Of a stretch of 64,000 nt of DNA, positions 10,147 through 23,044 are shown one piece after another. The DNA is from Xenopus tropicalis (taxonomy: Eukaryota > Chordata > Amphibia > Anura > Pipidae), in assembly GCF_000004195.4 (NCBI RefSeq), contig NC_030683.2, positions 83,353,410 to 83,417,409 of the forward strand. Direction: 5' to 3'. The first letter of the stretch is position 1; every line of letters starts with the position of its first letter. The notes beneath the pieces are model-generated. The model searched no databases, was not told where the DNA came from, and saw only the letters and a list, made by a program, of their open reading frames with translations. A program made the translations under genes and the position numbers.

Positions 10147-12387
10147 TTTGTGAAGTGAATAATTGAAGTGCCTTTTTTTTTTTTTGAAGAGGGTAGACCA
10201 GAGTGCAGACTGTGTACTGTATGTGGTGGGTTCATGGGGGACCTGGAAAAGAGTGACCAACCTGGGAGGCAGAACAGACAGTGTCTCCATTAGTTAGAGA
10301 GTTAGTAGTAGAGTAGAGTAGATTACAATATCATTCCTGACTGATCAAAATGATTTTTTCCAACTGGCTTAAGCCTCCAAACCTTATCCCTAAGCCAGTC
10401 ATACAGTAATTCTTTTTTTTCCTTCTTATTGTGTAGTAGCATGTCTGGATGAGAAGAAGCGAACAAGCTCAGTATGGCAGGTTCCACAAAGACTTCCTAC
10501 TTCCTATTTTAATGTAAAAACGAGCAAGTAGAACATGATGAATTATTTGAATGCACCTTTGTTTAGATATATTGATGCTTTCTGTGTGTGTGACATTCTA
10601 TTTCTGGGGAAAACACACATCGTTTGCATATTAAATAGCAACTTGTTATATTACTGAGCAACAAAACAATATATTTTAAGTACCCCTTATCCATCAAAGT
10701 TAGAAAGTCAGAGTAACAGAGATTCTAGTGAAGAACAATAGGAGTGGGTGATTTAAGGCTCAGCACTACTTAAGAATGGATCTGTTGAATATTTATGCCA
10801 TATTGTTTTTGACATTTAAGAACTCAATTATCGAATGACTAATCTGCCTTTTTGTTATGTTACTTCAGAAAGTAAAAAATAAATTGCTCTAACTGTAAGA
10901 GATAACATACTGGAGAAATTTCTTGGAGATTTTACGATTTATTGTTATTAAAAGCAATGCACTTACCTTTTAGTTGTTCTATACAGAACCCCTCAATAGA
11001 AAAACGAAATAGACAAGCTTGCAGTGTTATTTACTTGTATATCTATCAGCAGGGAAACCAGTACACTATCATCTTATTACCACTTTTCCTTTTTTTGAAA
11101 CTCTTTGTAGCTTTTCATCTGAGCTCAGACTGCATTCTTTATCATAATTATGCTAGTCTTTATAAAATTGTTCTTCCCCTTTGTTGCTTTTCTGGTATTC
11201 TGTCTTCACTAAATCATTTTGTTAAAGAGAATTAAGTCTTATTTATACATATGGCTTACAGTCACTTTATTTTCATTTTAGAATTCAGTAAAATATATTG
11301 GTATAGTGGTATAGCTTTGCTATGTTAATTCCTCTAATTTGGGGCTGCCATATTGTTCCTCATCAAAGCAATTGGTTAATCGCATGCTTAAACTCAAACA
11401 GTGGTCTTCAGTTTCCAAATTATCATGGAAAGTGTTAACTGTTTGTTTAGTTTTACCAATTGAGTGTTGCTGGAATACAGAATCTTTGAGACCTGGAAGT
11501 ACTCTTGCTTTAACCTGGCCATACACAGTAATAAAATGCTGCTGGGATGAAATGAACCAATATTCTGATCCCAATACAGACAGATTGCTGGTAAACATGA
11601 TATGGCAATGATCGCATCACTTGTGTACATGTTCGTGGGTAGAATGGATTATTTCCCAATAAATAAATAAACCTAGAGAGGGGAAATTACTGTATTTCCT
11701 GTGAACAATGCAGGTCTTTGTAAAAATATAACATGTAAAACCTTCCTTATACAAAACACTGTTTCTTACAACTGTACAAATAAAACTCATCCATGATAAA
11801 TATACTTTTCCAATACTTTATGCAAGTGCATAATCCCACACAGAAACACTGCCATGTTAAGTACTTTAGTCTGCCATCTGGATAGTATAAGGCACTGCTC
11901 ACACACAAACCAAGGACACTGTACATGTTGGGTTACATCAGCCAATAAATGGACAGAGCTGTATATTTTGCTATGGCACTTCTTCCTGTTATACTGTAGT
12001 TAGGATTTATATTTTTTACCTGTCAGGAGATCAGTGAGGGAGCACACAGAACATCACAAAAGTTATGCCTAAAGTAAAAGTGTAAAAAGCAAATATGTAC
12101 TGATGTATATATATGCCAATTTAAATTCTTTAAAAGATAAGATCCTTTAATAGGTCACTTATCATGATATAAAAAGTATCTGTTGGTTAAGTATTAATTA
12201 TTCTAAACCTATAAGGGGGTATTTAGTTAGACCTGGAGTATTAAGGGGTGCAAATCTGCAAGAGAATGCCCTTTAGTGCTCATTAAGGAAGTACTTCTCA
12301 TTAGCTGTACAGGCAGTGATGTATAGTGGCAACAGGTGTCTGTTTCAAAGCAGGTAGACAGAAAGAAAGTTGCACTTTGCACACGTT
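10147..12387. other. Unannotated AT-rich DNA
   Basis: A decayed GGCCATACAC-like sequence occurs near 11515-11625. Open frames of 60-97 codons in both strands show no domain, signal or family features and overlap one another. Nothing else is supportable. Confidence 0.4.
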
Positions 12388-12631
12388 CAGTGTCAGACTG
12401 GGTTAGACAGGGCCCACTGGGTACCTGAGTCAACGGCCACTGCCTCAGCCCTGCTACTTACTCCACGATATCAATCCAGAACCTAGAGGGGAGAAAATTA
12501 AAGATGGCCATGCTTTGAAAGCACTGTCATGTTTATTTATTTTTTTTTCAAAGATGTTTGTGGGTGCCTGACTTGTAGGATCTGGGCCCACCAGGATTTT
12601 TCCTGGTATCCTGGTGGGCCAGTCTGACCTA
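12388..12631. mobile_element. hAT-like MITE, CAGTGTCAGACTGGG ends, degenerate
   Basis: It begins CAGTGTCAGACTGGG and ends TGGGCCAGTCTGACC, an inverted pair related to the element at 13340-13492. The right terminus is decayed and no convincing target duplication was found. GGGCCCAC/TGGTGGGCC words lie just inside the ends. Confidence 0.65.
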
Positions 12632-13331
12632 CAGATGCTGCCTTCCTGCTTATAAAGACTCCTATGTCACAAAATTATTCAAGATATTCTGAGCCATTTT
12701 ATTTTAGAACCACAGAACTGAACTAACCTAATGCTTTCAGAGATTAATGTATCTGAGACAGGTTAAGATGTAGAAGGCATACTACAAAGAATCAAAAATA
12801 GTGACTTTCTTGTTCTTTGTCCTGGCACAAAGGAAAATGCAAGGGAAAAGATTCAGCAAGTTTTGGAATCTGGCCAGGAAGTTTACTGGAACTGTATTCA
12901 GACAATACTGATCTCAACAGGCTGTAATTTATTAATGTTATAAGAGGCGACTAGAAAATATACAGGGTATGTACAAAGAGGTTAAAACTTGGCTCTAAAA
13001 CAAAATATGTCACAAAAACGAATGTGTGCCATTTCTCGGGCAATTGCCACCTTGTGGAATAGATTGTAGAAACTGAAAGTAAATCCTAGTGAACTTCAGA
13101 AGCAAGAAGTGTTGCTATATTACAATGTTACTGGAAATCAAATACTATACTAGTTTCTGTAAGAGTTTTAATAGTTTACATAGTTTAATTTACAAAAATG
13201 TTAAAATGTGGAAAATATGTTTATAAATATTTGAAGTAATTTAACTCTGATCTTTCTAACTTGTCTTACTTTTTGTTTTTCCTTATTTACTTGGTTGAAC
13301 AAGGGTGATTGTTAGTTATCAGTGTTTTCTG
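12632..13331. other. Unannotated DNA
   Basis: Nothing recognised. Confidence 0.5.
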
Positions 13332-13339
13332 GTTGCTAT

Positions 13340-13492
13340 CAGTGTTGGGCTGGGGTGTCAAATGCCCACTAGGGCTGCCACCTGGGGCCAATTGCAAGCA
13401 CCTGCTACACCTCCCCAGTACCACGTACCATGGGAGAAGGCTGGGGCCCATTCGGTTTTCTCGCAGTGTCCTGCTGGCCCAGTCCGACACTG
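13340..13492. mobile_element. hAT MITE, 153 bp, 8-bp target duplication GTTGCTAT
   Basis: The ends CAGTGTTGGGCTGG and CCAGTCCGACACTG are inverted. GTTGCTAT is directly repeated at 13332-13339 and 13493-13500, the 8-bp duplication expected of hAT insertions. The perfect duplication dates this insertion as fairly recent compared with the copy at 12388-12631. Open frames across it are shadows. Confidence 0.88.
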
Positions 13493-13642
13493 GTTGCTAT
13501 TCTTTATAACTTTCCTCCCTTCCTACTAATTTTGTTGTGTATCCTTAAAGAAGCCTTTGGGTCGACCCGCATTAAACCTGCCAATGTTCCTTTGGAAATC
13601 AAAATCTGCCTCTAATTGTATTTAGTCTTTCTAAACAGAAGT

Positions 13643-13981
13643 AGAGGTATGTGATCCATTATACAAAAAACTGTCAACCAGAAAGCTCTGAAATACGGGA
13701 AGGCCATCTCCCAAAAACTCAATTTTAATCAAATAATTCAATTTATAAAGATGATTTCTTTTTTTCTCTGTAATAATAAAACTAGGGATGCACTAAATCC
13801 ATTATTTTTGGGTTTGGTGGAACCCCGAATTCTTTGTAAAAGATTCAACTGAATACCGAATTATTATATAATTAATCCTTATTGGAGAAAAAACATTCCT
13901 ATTTAATGTTTAAATTATTTTTTTTAGTAGACTTTCGGTACGAAAATCAATATTGCAGGATTCTTAGGTCCCATACCTGTA
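13643..13981. mobile_element. GGTATGGGATCC-family fold-back MITE, degenerate and interrupted
   Basis: AGAGGTATGTGATCCATTAT at the left and GGTCCCATACCTGTA at the right match the ends of the copies at 16323-16654 and 51486-51817. The shared interior phrase CTCTGTAATAATAAAAC stops at 13782, where a different repeat is inserted. It resumes near ATATAATTAATCCTTATTGG. Confidence 0.75.
13783..13865. mobile_element. TAGGGATGCACTAAATCC-family fragment nested in the preceding MITE
   Basis: TAGGGATGCACTAAATCC..GGTGGAACCCCGAAT..GAATACCGAATTATT is typical of a widespread Xenopus TAGGGATGCAC repeat. It sits exactly where the other copies of the outer MITE have CAGAACCTTGTA. A relative lies at about 51848-51990. 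Confidence 0.65.
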
Positions 13982-14159
13982 TTTTGTAATTCTGAAAAAT
14001 ATTTTTTTTTACAACTCTATTTATGATTGGTATGGTTCTTTGGGTTTACAATTGTAACATGATATGTGTGTTTCCTATCTTGCACTATCCAATGAGAATT
14101 AGTAACCGAATCACTTGAAAATTCAGGGACACATTTAATAAATGCATGTTGCAAGACTA

Positions 14160-14680
14160 AGGGGCCCATTTACTTACTCACGAACGGGTCGAAATGAGTC
14201 CGATTGCGTTTTTTTCGTAATGATCGGTATTTTGCGATTTTTTCGTATTTTTTCGGCTTCTTTACGAATTTTTCGTTACCAATACGTTTTTTGCGTAAAA
14301 ACGCGAGTTTTTCGTAGGCATTACGAAAGTTGCGTAAAATCTGGCGATTTTTCGTAGCGTTAAAACTTGCGCAAAAAGTTGCGCTTTTTTCGTAGCGTTA
14401 AAACTTACGCGAAACTTTGCACCTTTTAAGTTTTAACGCTACGAAAAAGGCGCAACTTTTCGCGTAAGTTTTAACGCTACGAAAAAAGCGCAACTTTTTA
14501 CGCAACTTTCGTAATGGCTACGAAAAACTCGCGTTTTTACGCAAAAATCGTATTGGTAACGAAAAATTCGTAAAAAAGCCGAAAAAATCGCAACAAATAC
14601 GAAAAAGTCGCAAAATGTTCGTTTTCAAGTCGGAACTTTTCCAATTCGGGTCGGATTAGTGGGTTAGTAAATCAGCCCCT
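14160..14680. mobile_element. 521-bp CG-rich fold-back MITE, TA target duplication
   Basis: Nearly the whole element is one long inverted repeat. It starts AGGGGCCCATTTACTTACTC and ends with the near-complement ending GTAAATCAGCCCCT. TA flanks each side (14158-14159 and 14681-14682), as for Tc1/mariner-like elements. The arms are filled with CG-containing words (TTTTTCGTA, GCGTTAAAACTT). A copy lies at 53891-54259. A transcript would form a very long hairpin. Confidence 0.85.
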
Positions 14681-14682
14681 TA

Positions 14683-16322
14683 GATTGTAATTGATCAAAA
14701 ACAAAAAATTTTTAGGGTTATGTTTTGAGCCAGAACTGATGACAGAACGTACTTGGCATTGAGCTCAACCCCCCCACCAACCAAAAAAAACCAAACAAAA
14801 GGCTTATTCTTCAAGCCTCAGACCCAAGGATTCCATATATAGGGAAACTATGTTTGTATATAGCTGATGCTGTGTTTAAGTTCATTTGCTTTCAAGCATA
14901 TTAATTGTTGATACATTCCCTGGGGTACTCATTGTCTCCCTCTCCAGCCCCAGGACCTATTACTTGCTTCTGTGCTTGAGTAGCAACATCAATTACATAT
15001 GGAGGACAAGGAATAATATTTATAGTAAGTGCTAACTGCGGTAAATGACTACACTGTAATAATACCTCCATTCATAAGATAATTTTCTGTTTCTCCCTTT
15101 TACTCTTATATATGTTATGCAACTTAAATTATCCTTTTGTATTGCATAAATTAGACCTGGTTAAGTAATGCTGAATATATCTAAGCATTGTACACACTAT
15201 GAATGCTAATTATGTTTAATTATGTGTTTAATAAGATTATATTATCATTTAAATCATGCTTCTTATCTCTTTGGGGATCCACTTATAAAAACCTGACTAT
15301 AATAGCAGAAAATATCTTATTGTTATTCACAGGGCTAGTAATGTTTAAAATCCAAAGACATATTTTCAATGTATTATTTAAAGGGGGTAAATTATGTGGC
15401 CAGCAGAAAATTTATAGCTTTTGCTATTAATAACTTTACCCCCCACTGCTTTCCTGTTTTTGCCTCAAGGCTAAGGATTGGGATAGCGTGGCTGCTCTCA
15501 GTCACATTTCCCTGCTGTGACCACCACCTCTCTGAAGAGTGCTGAGTGTGCCTTTAGCTGTCTTGCAGCTGTCCTTCTTCTTTGTGTGCTCCTACATGCC
15601 CCAGGTGTTTGCACGACATTGACTGCAATTAAAACCTATAAAACAAGTAAGGTGCAGACGGAGAGAGGAAAAAATGGCCTATAATTAGTTCAAACAGTGA
15701 AATTAAAAGCAGTTTTACATGTCCTTAAGCCAAAATACCAGTGTTAAAGTGCAACACGGTCTATCTATGTTTTGACATATGAATTGACATCATCTCAGAT
15801 GCATACACTGATTAATAAAATTCTAACTGATAAAAGCAAGTGAGAGTTCCAACTAGTCAATCCAATAGCAACTCAGTCCCAAAAGACTAAAGGTTCTGGT
15901 TGCTGCTAGTCTCATGAAGCTAGCATAATCATCTGAATGAATATAAAAAGAGAGCGTATATTCTCTGTATAGTGTATGTAACAGGAATTTAATAACCACT
16001 TACTAGAAATAAAACAGACTTTAAAATAATAGTCCACAAGGGACAATTTCTTCAAACATAAATCAGCAATGAACCATTGTATTTGTTTTTTTAATTAAAA
16101 ACTCGGGGTGAAAAATAAATATAAGTGCTATAGTAGGGCTCCAGTCAGTGACTGAATATATAAATTAAAAGGCAGGAGCAAAGGGTAAAAAACAACTACA
16201 TGCATAGTACAAGTACACAGTCTGTGGCCACAGGGAGCTTAGGCACTACCAGTGGTCCATCCCAAGCACAACACCTCAAGCTTCTAATATGTCTTTGGCT
16301 AGAGAATCTAGCATTTTGCCAG
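14683..16322. other. Unannotated DNA
   Basis: About 15450-15620 is less AT-rich, and TATAAAACAAGTAAGG lies near 15640. No reading frame or repeat was recognised, so no promoter is called. Confidence 0.4.
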
Positions 16323-16654
16323 TACAGGTATGGGATCCCTTATCCGGAAACCCATTATCCAGAAAGCTCCGAATTACGGAAAGCCTGTCTCCCATAGACT
16401 CCATTTTAATCAAATAATTCAGAATTGTAAAACTGATTTCCTTTTTCTCTGTAATAATAAAACAGTACCTTGTAATTGATCCCAACTAAGATATAAATAA
16501 TCCTTATTGGATGCAAAACAATCCTATTGGGTGTAATTAATAGTTTATTGATTTTTTAGTAGACTTAAGGTATGAAGATCCAAATTACAGAAAGACCCCT
16601 TATCCGGAATACCCTTGGTCCCGAGCATTCTGGATAATGGGTCCTATACCTGTA
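16323..16654. mobile_element. GGTATGGGATCC-family fold-back MITE
   Basis: It starts TACAGGTATGGGATCCCTTA and ends ATAATGGGTCCTATACCTGTA; the ends are inverted. The interior phrases CCGGAAACCCATTATCCAGA, CTCCCATAGACTCCATTTTA and CTCTGTAATAATAAAACAG match the copy at 51486-51817. It has no coding capacity. Confidence 0.85.
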
Positions 16655-16741
16655 CTTGGTTTTTCCAATATTGTTCCATGAAAAGTTTTTTGGACATTTT
16701 CCTGAAAAATTTTGAGTTTTTTGAAAATAACTCCCATATTT

Positions 16742-16992
16742 GGTGATTAGTGAATCTGACCCGTTTTGCTTTGCTGAAAAATTTGAGAAACTGTAAAGAA
16801 ATTTGTGAAATGGTGTAAAATTAGCGAAACTTGACTTTTTTGATGCTTGTGACAATTTTTTTGACACGCATAATTTTTTTGTTAACTTTTTCTGTGGTGA
16901 ATTTGTGCCCATTTTGCGCAAAAATCTGCAAATGGTGAAACGCGGAAATTTGCTGCAAATCCATGCCTGGTGAAAAATTTTGCTCATCACTA
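16742..16992. mobile_element. TAGTGATGAGC-family MITE
   Basis: GATTAGTGAATCTGACCCG at the left, and CCATGCCTGGTG..GCTCATCACTA at the right, define a copy of this family. The 187-codon minus-strand frame at 16565-17128, the longest in the window, spans this MITE and part of the preceding one. It is a by-product of stop-poor repeat sequence. Confidence 0.75.
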
Positions 16993-19379
16993 TTCGTGAT
17001 TTTTTTTTTGGCAAAAAAAGTTTGCCAGGTTTCATCTGTTGAGTACCATTGATTCCTATGAATAGTAGAGGAATAGAATAGTCAGTGCCAGTCTGTCCTT
17101 GACACATTTTCAAGGGGAAGTTAATCACATCATTGTTTTCTGGGGAAAATAAAGAGAATTACTGGAAACATCTGTTTAAACTTGAATTTTTGAATGTCAA
17201 CTTGAAATTTTTTGTATGACCGATAACAGCATTATCGTTACATTTTATAAATACAATAATGATTGAGTTTAATTTGAATTTATAAGTCAAGTTTATACAC
17301 CATCGAAGGCCAGAAAAAAATAAATTTTAGTAAATCAGACCCCTGATTTTAGCCAAAAAAGCAGAGAAGGGATTGCATCACTGTAACAGAAAATAGATTT
17401 TCCCTCTCTTCTTGTCCCCACTGTAAAACTGGAAGATTTTTCTCCAAAGAGTTTCATTGGGATTATATAAAGCAGAAAATTATGGTTTTTATGAGAAGGA
17501 CAAAAAGAAGCCACAGAGCCCTCACAATGCAACATAAAGATAAACATAGAGTGTTATGCTTTTTTAGAACAGAAGGTATTCACATGTTTCATGCTACATA
17601 CATAGCACTGCCTTTAAACCAAAAATTAAAGGCTTTAGTCAATTTTAAGTGAACATTACAACTTTTTTAATAACACAGATACAGTCTTATAATTCAGAGC
17701 CATATACAAACTTGTACGTAGCCTATGTCATTAGTGCAAGATATGGGAAAATGGCTTCTGAGAGTAAAACTTGGAGAGTACCAAAGCAGAGAAACCATCA
17801 TGGTTAGGGTAAGAAGGGTTAAATGAGCCAAACAGCCCTTTACAATGTAAGGAATGCAGTGTAAAGCATTCATAAACACAGGACATTCTCATGCCCCATG
17901 CCACAAACATAGCAGTGCCTTAAAACCAAAAAATTAAGGGAATGGAGTGGAAAGAAAGCTATATATGGACATCAAATATAGGCAGGTTTGGGTGTATGAG
18001 CAGAAAAGAACCAGCAGGTAAATTGTCTGCTAATAGTTAAATAGAGTAGCAGAGTATTATTATGTACATTTTGCACAGTGCTGTACAATGAATAAATGAG
18101 AATACAAATCGCATAACAAACAGAAATAATCAATTGCAAACAAAGGCAAATTCATAAGCAAACCAAGACAGGAGACCATGGGTAGAACAAGAGCAGAGGT
18201 GTACAGAGGAGTAAAACTGTATAGAGATTTTAAAGATTATTATTTCATGTGTGATTTTATAACTGACACATAGCAATTAGTGCGAGTGGCAGGGTGGGAA
18301 GGCTAAGGAATATTATCTGGAAGGTGCAAAGTATTTGTTATTGATTAACAAGGAGAGTAATATAATGAGGACAGTCAGAGGGAATTGTGAAAAAACTAAA
18401 TGGGCAAGGGTTTTGGAAATGTAGGTTCAATCCCTGCTGTTAAGGTTCCCCTATGGCCCCTAAAAGGTTTCTGATTATAGACAAACACTGCAAAGTGCCA
18501 TATTTCTATGAATATTTAGGAACCTGGAAAACCGTTTTCTTTAGATTTTACCCTAGCTGACCTCTAAATATCATTCTGCATAGATTTCAGACTAAAGACC
18601 CAGCCACTGCTCCCGGCCCACTTGTTTGGAATTACTGAAACTGGGGGTTTCTATTCGGAAGGGATCGGAAGAAAATATGTACTTACTTGTGGATTTAATG
18701 GAAAACCTTGTCTTAATGAATTCACTTTAAAATGTATGCGCTTTCTCTTAATTAACTGAAATGTCCTTAGATACCCCTAGAATCCTTATTGTAGTTATCT
18801 TGCACAGATTTCCTGTGTTTTGCTAAGCTGTTTAATGGTGATGTTGGCTGGACATTCAAAGAAATCTGTGCCACTTAATTAACTGCACAGTATATGTGTA
18901 GGTGCAACTGTTCTACTATGGCTCATTATTTTGCATGTCATGTCTTACTGTTAATCTGTTGCCTTAGTTTTTTTGTGGAATGTGGAATATCATTTGTTAC
19001 TTTTGTGAAGCAGAAATATGGGATCTATTACATGAAATGAGGTTATGAAATAGCCCTTTCCAGTTAGGCAAACAATCAGTTTTGGCCAATTTGCTTTATC
19101 TCTGTAAGGATAGCACCCTCTAATATTGCATACATTTATGATAATTGTAAAACAATCATGTAACATATTAATGTTTAAATGCTAGTAGCCTTAATGCATA
19201 GTCCTCCAAACTATGAAAATACCCCATGTTCAGACAATGCCAGTTCTACAAAATCTTTGATAATAAATCCTACCCCCAAGATAACATTTTTCTACATATG
19301 GCTGCAAACAACTGTTTTCTGTTTCACAGAGACCCATTAAAAATCCAAGTAGACAGTCACTGCACTACTCAACCAACCT
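16993..19379. other. Unannotated DNA including a decayed direct duplication
   Basis: Segments at about 17423-17632 and 17764-17940 align in the same orientation with offsets of about 307-341 bases and share GTAAAACT-GG, AAAGCAGA, CATAGCA-TGCCTT and ACCAAA-AATTAA. The part around 18690-18960 is single-copy-looking and rich in TTAATTAA-type words. No gene is supported. Confidence 0.45.
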
Positions 19380-19562
<183 letters not shown>

Positions 19563-19834
19563 CATATAATCAAGGTTAAGGGATTAAAATCAGGGTTGCA
19601 TTCTTAAAGCAATATAGCACAATAAAATGTTTTTCCCAGCATTCCAGGACCTGCAGATGAATTAAAGGAGAGGTAAAGGCACACACAATTGCAGTCCCAA
19701 TAGAACAAGTTAGAACACTATATTTTAACCCTTTCTTGGCACACTCACTTATTTTGGGCTGTATACAGGAGATTTTCGTTCTCTTTGAATTATAAATACT
19801 ATAGATATGGGGAACTGGGATTTTAGCGCAGTGC

Positions 19835-19847
19835 CTCCACCTAGTGG
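19835..19847 (-). promoter_or_regulatory. CTCF-like motif
   Basis: On the minus strand the sequence reads CCACTAGGTGGAG, which differs from the CTCF core CCASYAGRKGGCR at one position (A for C). A single match of this kind occurs by chance fairly often, so confidence is low. Confidence 0.25.
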
Positions 19848-19959
19848 ACATTGAGGAACCCACCTCAAGGGACTTTCCACTAGGAAAAATAATCACACAC
19901 AGTTGCAGAAATATCCAACTTTATATAACTGTTGAATTAAAATGTAAAACAACTTTAGG

Positions 19960-20510
19960 GATAACTGAATTTCCTGCCCTGAGGAAGCTGTGCAGTCTAT
20001 CCACTCCTGGCACAGTCTCTGTAGGTGCCCAGTCCCAACTTGGATCCAGATAGACCCCAACCCTTAAGTCAGTTCAGTCCCTTCCCCAAGAGCTCTTAAG
20101 TACCCCCAGGTAGCGCTACCTGCCCCAGAGTACCTTCCCCTATGGAAAAGTGGCTGCTCCCACGTAGCAGGCAAAGGAGCAATACCTTGTCTCACCAGGG
20201 GACACACACGGAGATTCCATAGAGGACTTTGTAATCACTGGCAGCCCAGCAGACCCTTCTCTTTTCAGTCTCAACTCAAAACACGTGGTACTGGCTGCTC
20301 ACTCTGTATCTTCCAACAACTGGCAAACCAACAGGGGCTCCCTTTATCAACTGCTGGGCCTGCCCCTGGATTTTTGTCTCCAAACTTAAGCACACCTCCT
20401 CCCAGAATTGCACTGGGGCATCCAGCCAATCGGGTCCTTCCCCAGTCTGTAGCTAGGCTGGATGATGTCACAGACTGAGAAACAAGGGACAGGGTTCTCT
20501 GATCCCCTAC
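19960..20510. other. GC-richer block, unclassified, possibly an old repeat
   Basis: Base composition rises well above the flanks, with CCAGGTAGCGCTACCTG-type words and AGCACACCTCCTCCCAG. No open frame is credible and no terminal repeats were identified. It could be part of an LTR or another transposon, or a single-copy regulatory block. Confidence 0.35.
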
Positions 20511-21502
20511 AATATTTATTTTGCAGAATGCTTTACCATGCCTGAGTAAACATAAGCAAAGGTAAAAACTATGAAAGCTTTATTAGAAAGTTCTATGTAA
20601 ATACAGCCATAAGCATTCACAGAAACTCTGCAAATGAAATAAAAAATGTTATGGCCACATAGTTAAAAGCTCACCAGTAAAAAGGTGGAGTCTGGATACA
20701 CATGCCCTAAACCTACGCCCTACCTATGGAGCAGGTAATGCAAGCAGAAAAAGGAGCAGGCACTTGTTACAACACGGCGTAATAGAAGAAGGCTAAGCTT
20801 TATGTTTGCTATCTATGTGTACCTAATATGTATCCATAATAAATCTTACTTCTATTTCGCTATGCCTGGTCATGGAATCCCTTCTGCATTTTCTGGTACA
20901 GCTTTTTACATATGACAAATTTTGTGGCCCCTCTCTGAGAACTAAAATGCAACCTCATCCTCTTACCCCAGCATATCGTATAATATTTGTGGTTGTCAGG
21001 GAGATGATTAGCAATGCACTCATTTAAATCACTGAAGTACACTTGTAAGAAAGCAGAACATAAGGACAACATAAAGCAATCATGAAATATGAAACCCAAG
21101 AATATTTAAAAATGAGTGAGAGAGAGAAACTGTAAATCCATCGAACATTTGCTTCTTTCAAGTGTTGTGCCAGGAAAAGAAACAATGTTTCAACGAGATC
21201 CCTTTTTCATTTTACAAAAATCAATTCACATTCACCTATAACTGAAGAGAGGAAATGAAGGGAACATAGAAAACTCAAAATTTGTTCAAAAGTAACATTG
21301 TGTTTTTATTTTTGTTTTTAAATTTAAGTCAACAAAAATATATTAGTTCTCTAATAAAATGCAGAAACGTGGAAAACGTGTACACCATAGAGTTCATAAA
21401 CACAAACCTTCTCTATATACCTGTTCACAGAATGTTTAATCCAAGCTTTGACTGATCAGTCAGACCAAATCTTAAGTGACTAGAATGTCAGTTATAGAGC
21501 TT
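20511..21502. other. Unannotated DNA
   Basis: Nothing recognised. Confidence 0.5.
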
Positions 21503-21905
21503 AGGGGCAAGTTACTAAAGTCTGCCCTGTAACACTCAGGCACTTTTACTAATATGCGTTTTTTTCTGGCCTTGAAACACGATATGGTATAAATTAAGAA
21601 GTAACCACGATAATTTCTGTAGTTCTAAAATGTCTCAAAAAAGCTTTTATCATTCGTACGAAAATATCGCAATTGCGTTCCAAAAGCCATTACATTTTTG
21701 GGCTGAAAAGTTTGAACGCTGCGAAAACAGTTCTGGCTTTGAAAGCCTTCCAGAGGACTCAATGGCACTCGACAGATCAAACCTGGCGAAAATATTGTAA
21801 TCAAAGCGTTAATGAATTCCAAAGTGTTCGTATTCTTTGTGCAAAATACGATTTTTTTTCGTGGAAATTTACCGAAAACCACGAAAAACGTGGAATCCAG
21901 CCACA
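21503..21905. mobile_element. MITE related to 1780-2568, single-copy interior
   Basis: It begins GGGGCAAGTTACTAAAG. The interior AGGACTCAATGGCACTC..CAAACCTGGC (about 21755-21790) is a single copy of the motif that is repeated eight times in the element at 1780-2568. The right end is unclear. Confidence 0.6.
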
Positions 21906-23020
21906 TATCATAACAGTAGTTTCCTATTTGCCTTATTTATTGAAACTGTCTTTATCTATGAGGTGCGTAAGCAACACCACTGGACTCTAACACCCTCTGA
22001 GTTGTTAATCCCCACTGCAAATTGCTTAATAGTCTGACATTTGTTATTAACCATTTGGTATCCTGAGCATCACTGAACTGATTATTCCTTTTAAATAATC
22101 AGTTCCATAAGATACCTTTCATCTAGTTATTTTGGAGATATTTTGCACTCTGATTTTAGCTCATATTGCAGTTTGAACTATAAAGGCTTTTTCTTTTTTT
22201 TTTTTTTTTTCAAACTGTAGCCCTTGTGAAGTTTCTATTAAAATGACTGAGCACAACAGAATAATGAAATTACTGAATGTAATGTCACAGAAAAAAGTGG
22301 GCCATTAAAACTGGTCATTTTCAGATGCATGAAGTATTATTTTTCACATACTATTTGCTGAGGAACAAGCAGCGCTTTGAGCTAGGATATCATGTTACAT
22401 TCACTTACTGCAATGTCAGAACATTTGTTTTAAATTGTAGTAATGGCCTCACTGAGCAAATACTGGTTCATCTTCATGTATATCTTGAAAACCAGTTTAT
22501 AACTCAGATTTCTCAACTCTAACGACAAAATGTTTGTCCCGAAGCAGCCTTACACGTTTTCTGTTTTGTTTTTTCTCTGCAGAAACATTCGGCAAATTGA
22601 CTGTGTGTGCTTAAGTAGCAAGGCAACATCTGAAATATTAACCATTGGAAAACCAATGGTAATTCTTATATTTACTGAGATAATACAGAATGTTTATAGC
22701 TCCAATTAAAAGATAATAAGTCTCACTATAGGACTTTGTCTCATGATTCTACTGAATGGTTACTCCTGCTTCAACATGTTTTGCTCACAAATTGACACCC
22801 AATGTGCCCCCAATAAATAGAGATCCCAGGATAATAAAATGTAATGTAATTCAGGCTTTAAACAACAGGCCAATTGTGGATTTGACAATAGAACTTGCTT
22901 GACGTACATCTTCCATGTTGACTCCATATTTTCCCTTTGCTGACCTAAAATACTTATATCATTTGTGCAAATATCAATTATACATTTATATATTATATAT
23001 ATACAGACATACACACACAC
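21906..23020. other. Unannotated DNA
   Basis: A T run at 22192-22210 and ordinary AT-rich sequence. No gene is supported. Confidence 0.5.
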
Positions 23021-23044
23021 ATTATATATATATATATATATATA

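Noticed and set aside
15640..15665. TATAAAA followed by AGTAAGG as a promoter with first exon
   Set aside because: No supporting motif, reading frame or repeat structure nearby; short words of this kind are frequent in AT-rich DNA.
16565..17128. 187-codon minus-strand frame, the longest in the window
   Set aside because: It runs across the ends of two different MITEs. No domain or family features, and its residues follow repeat words.
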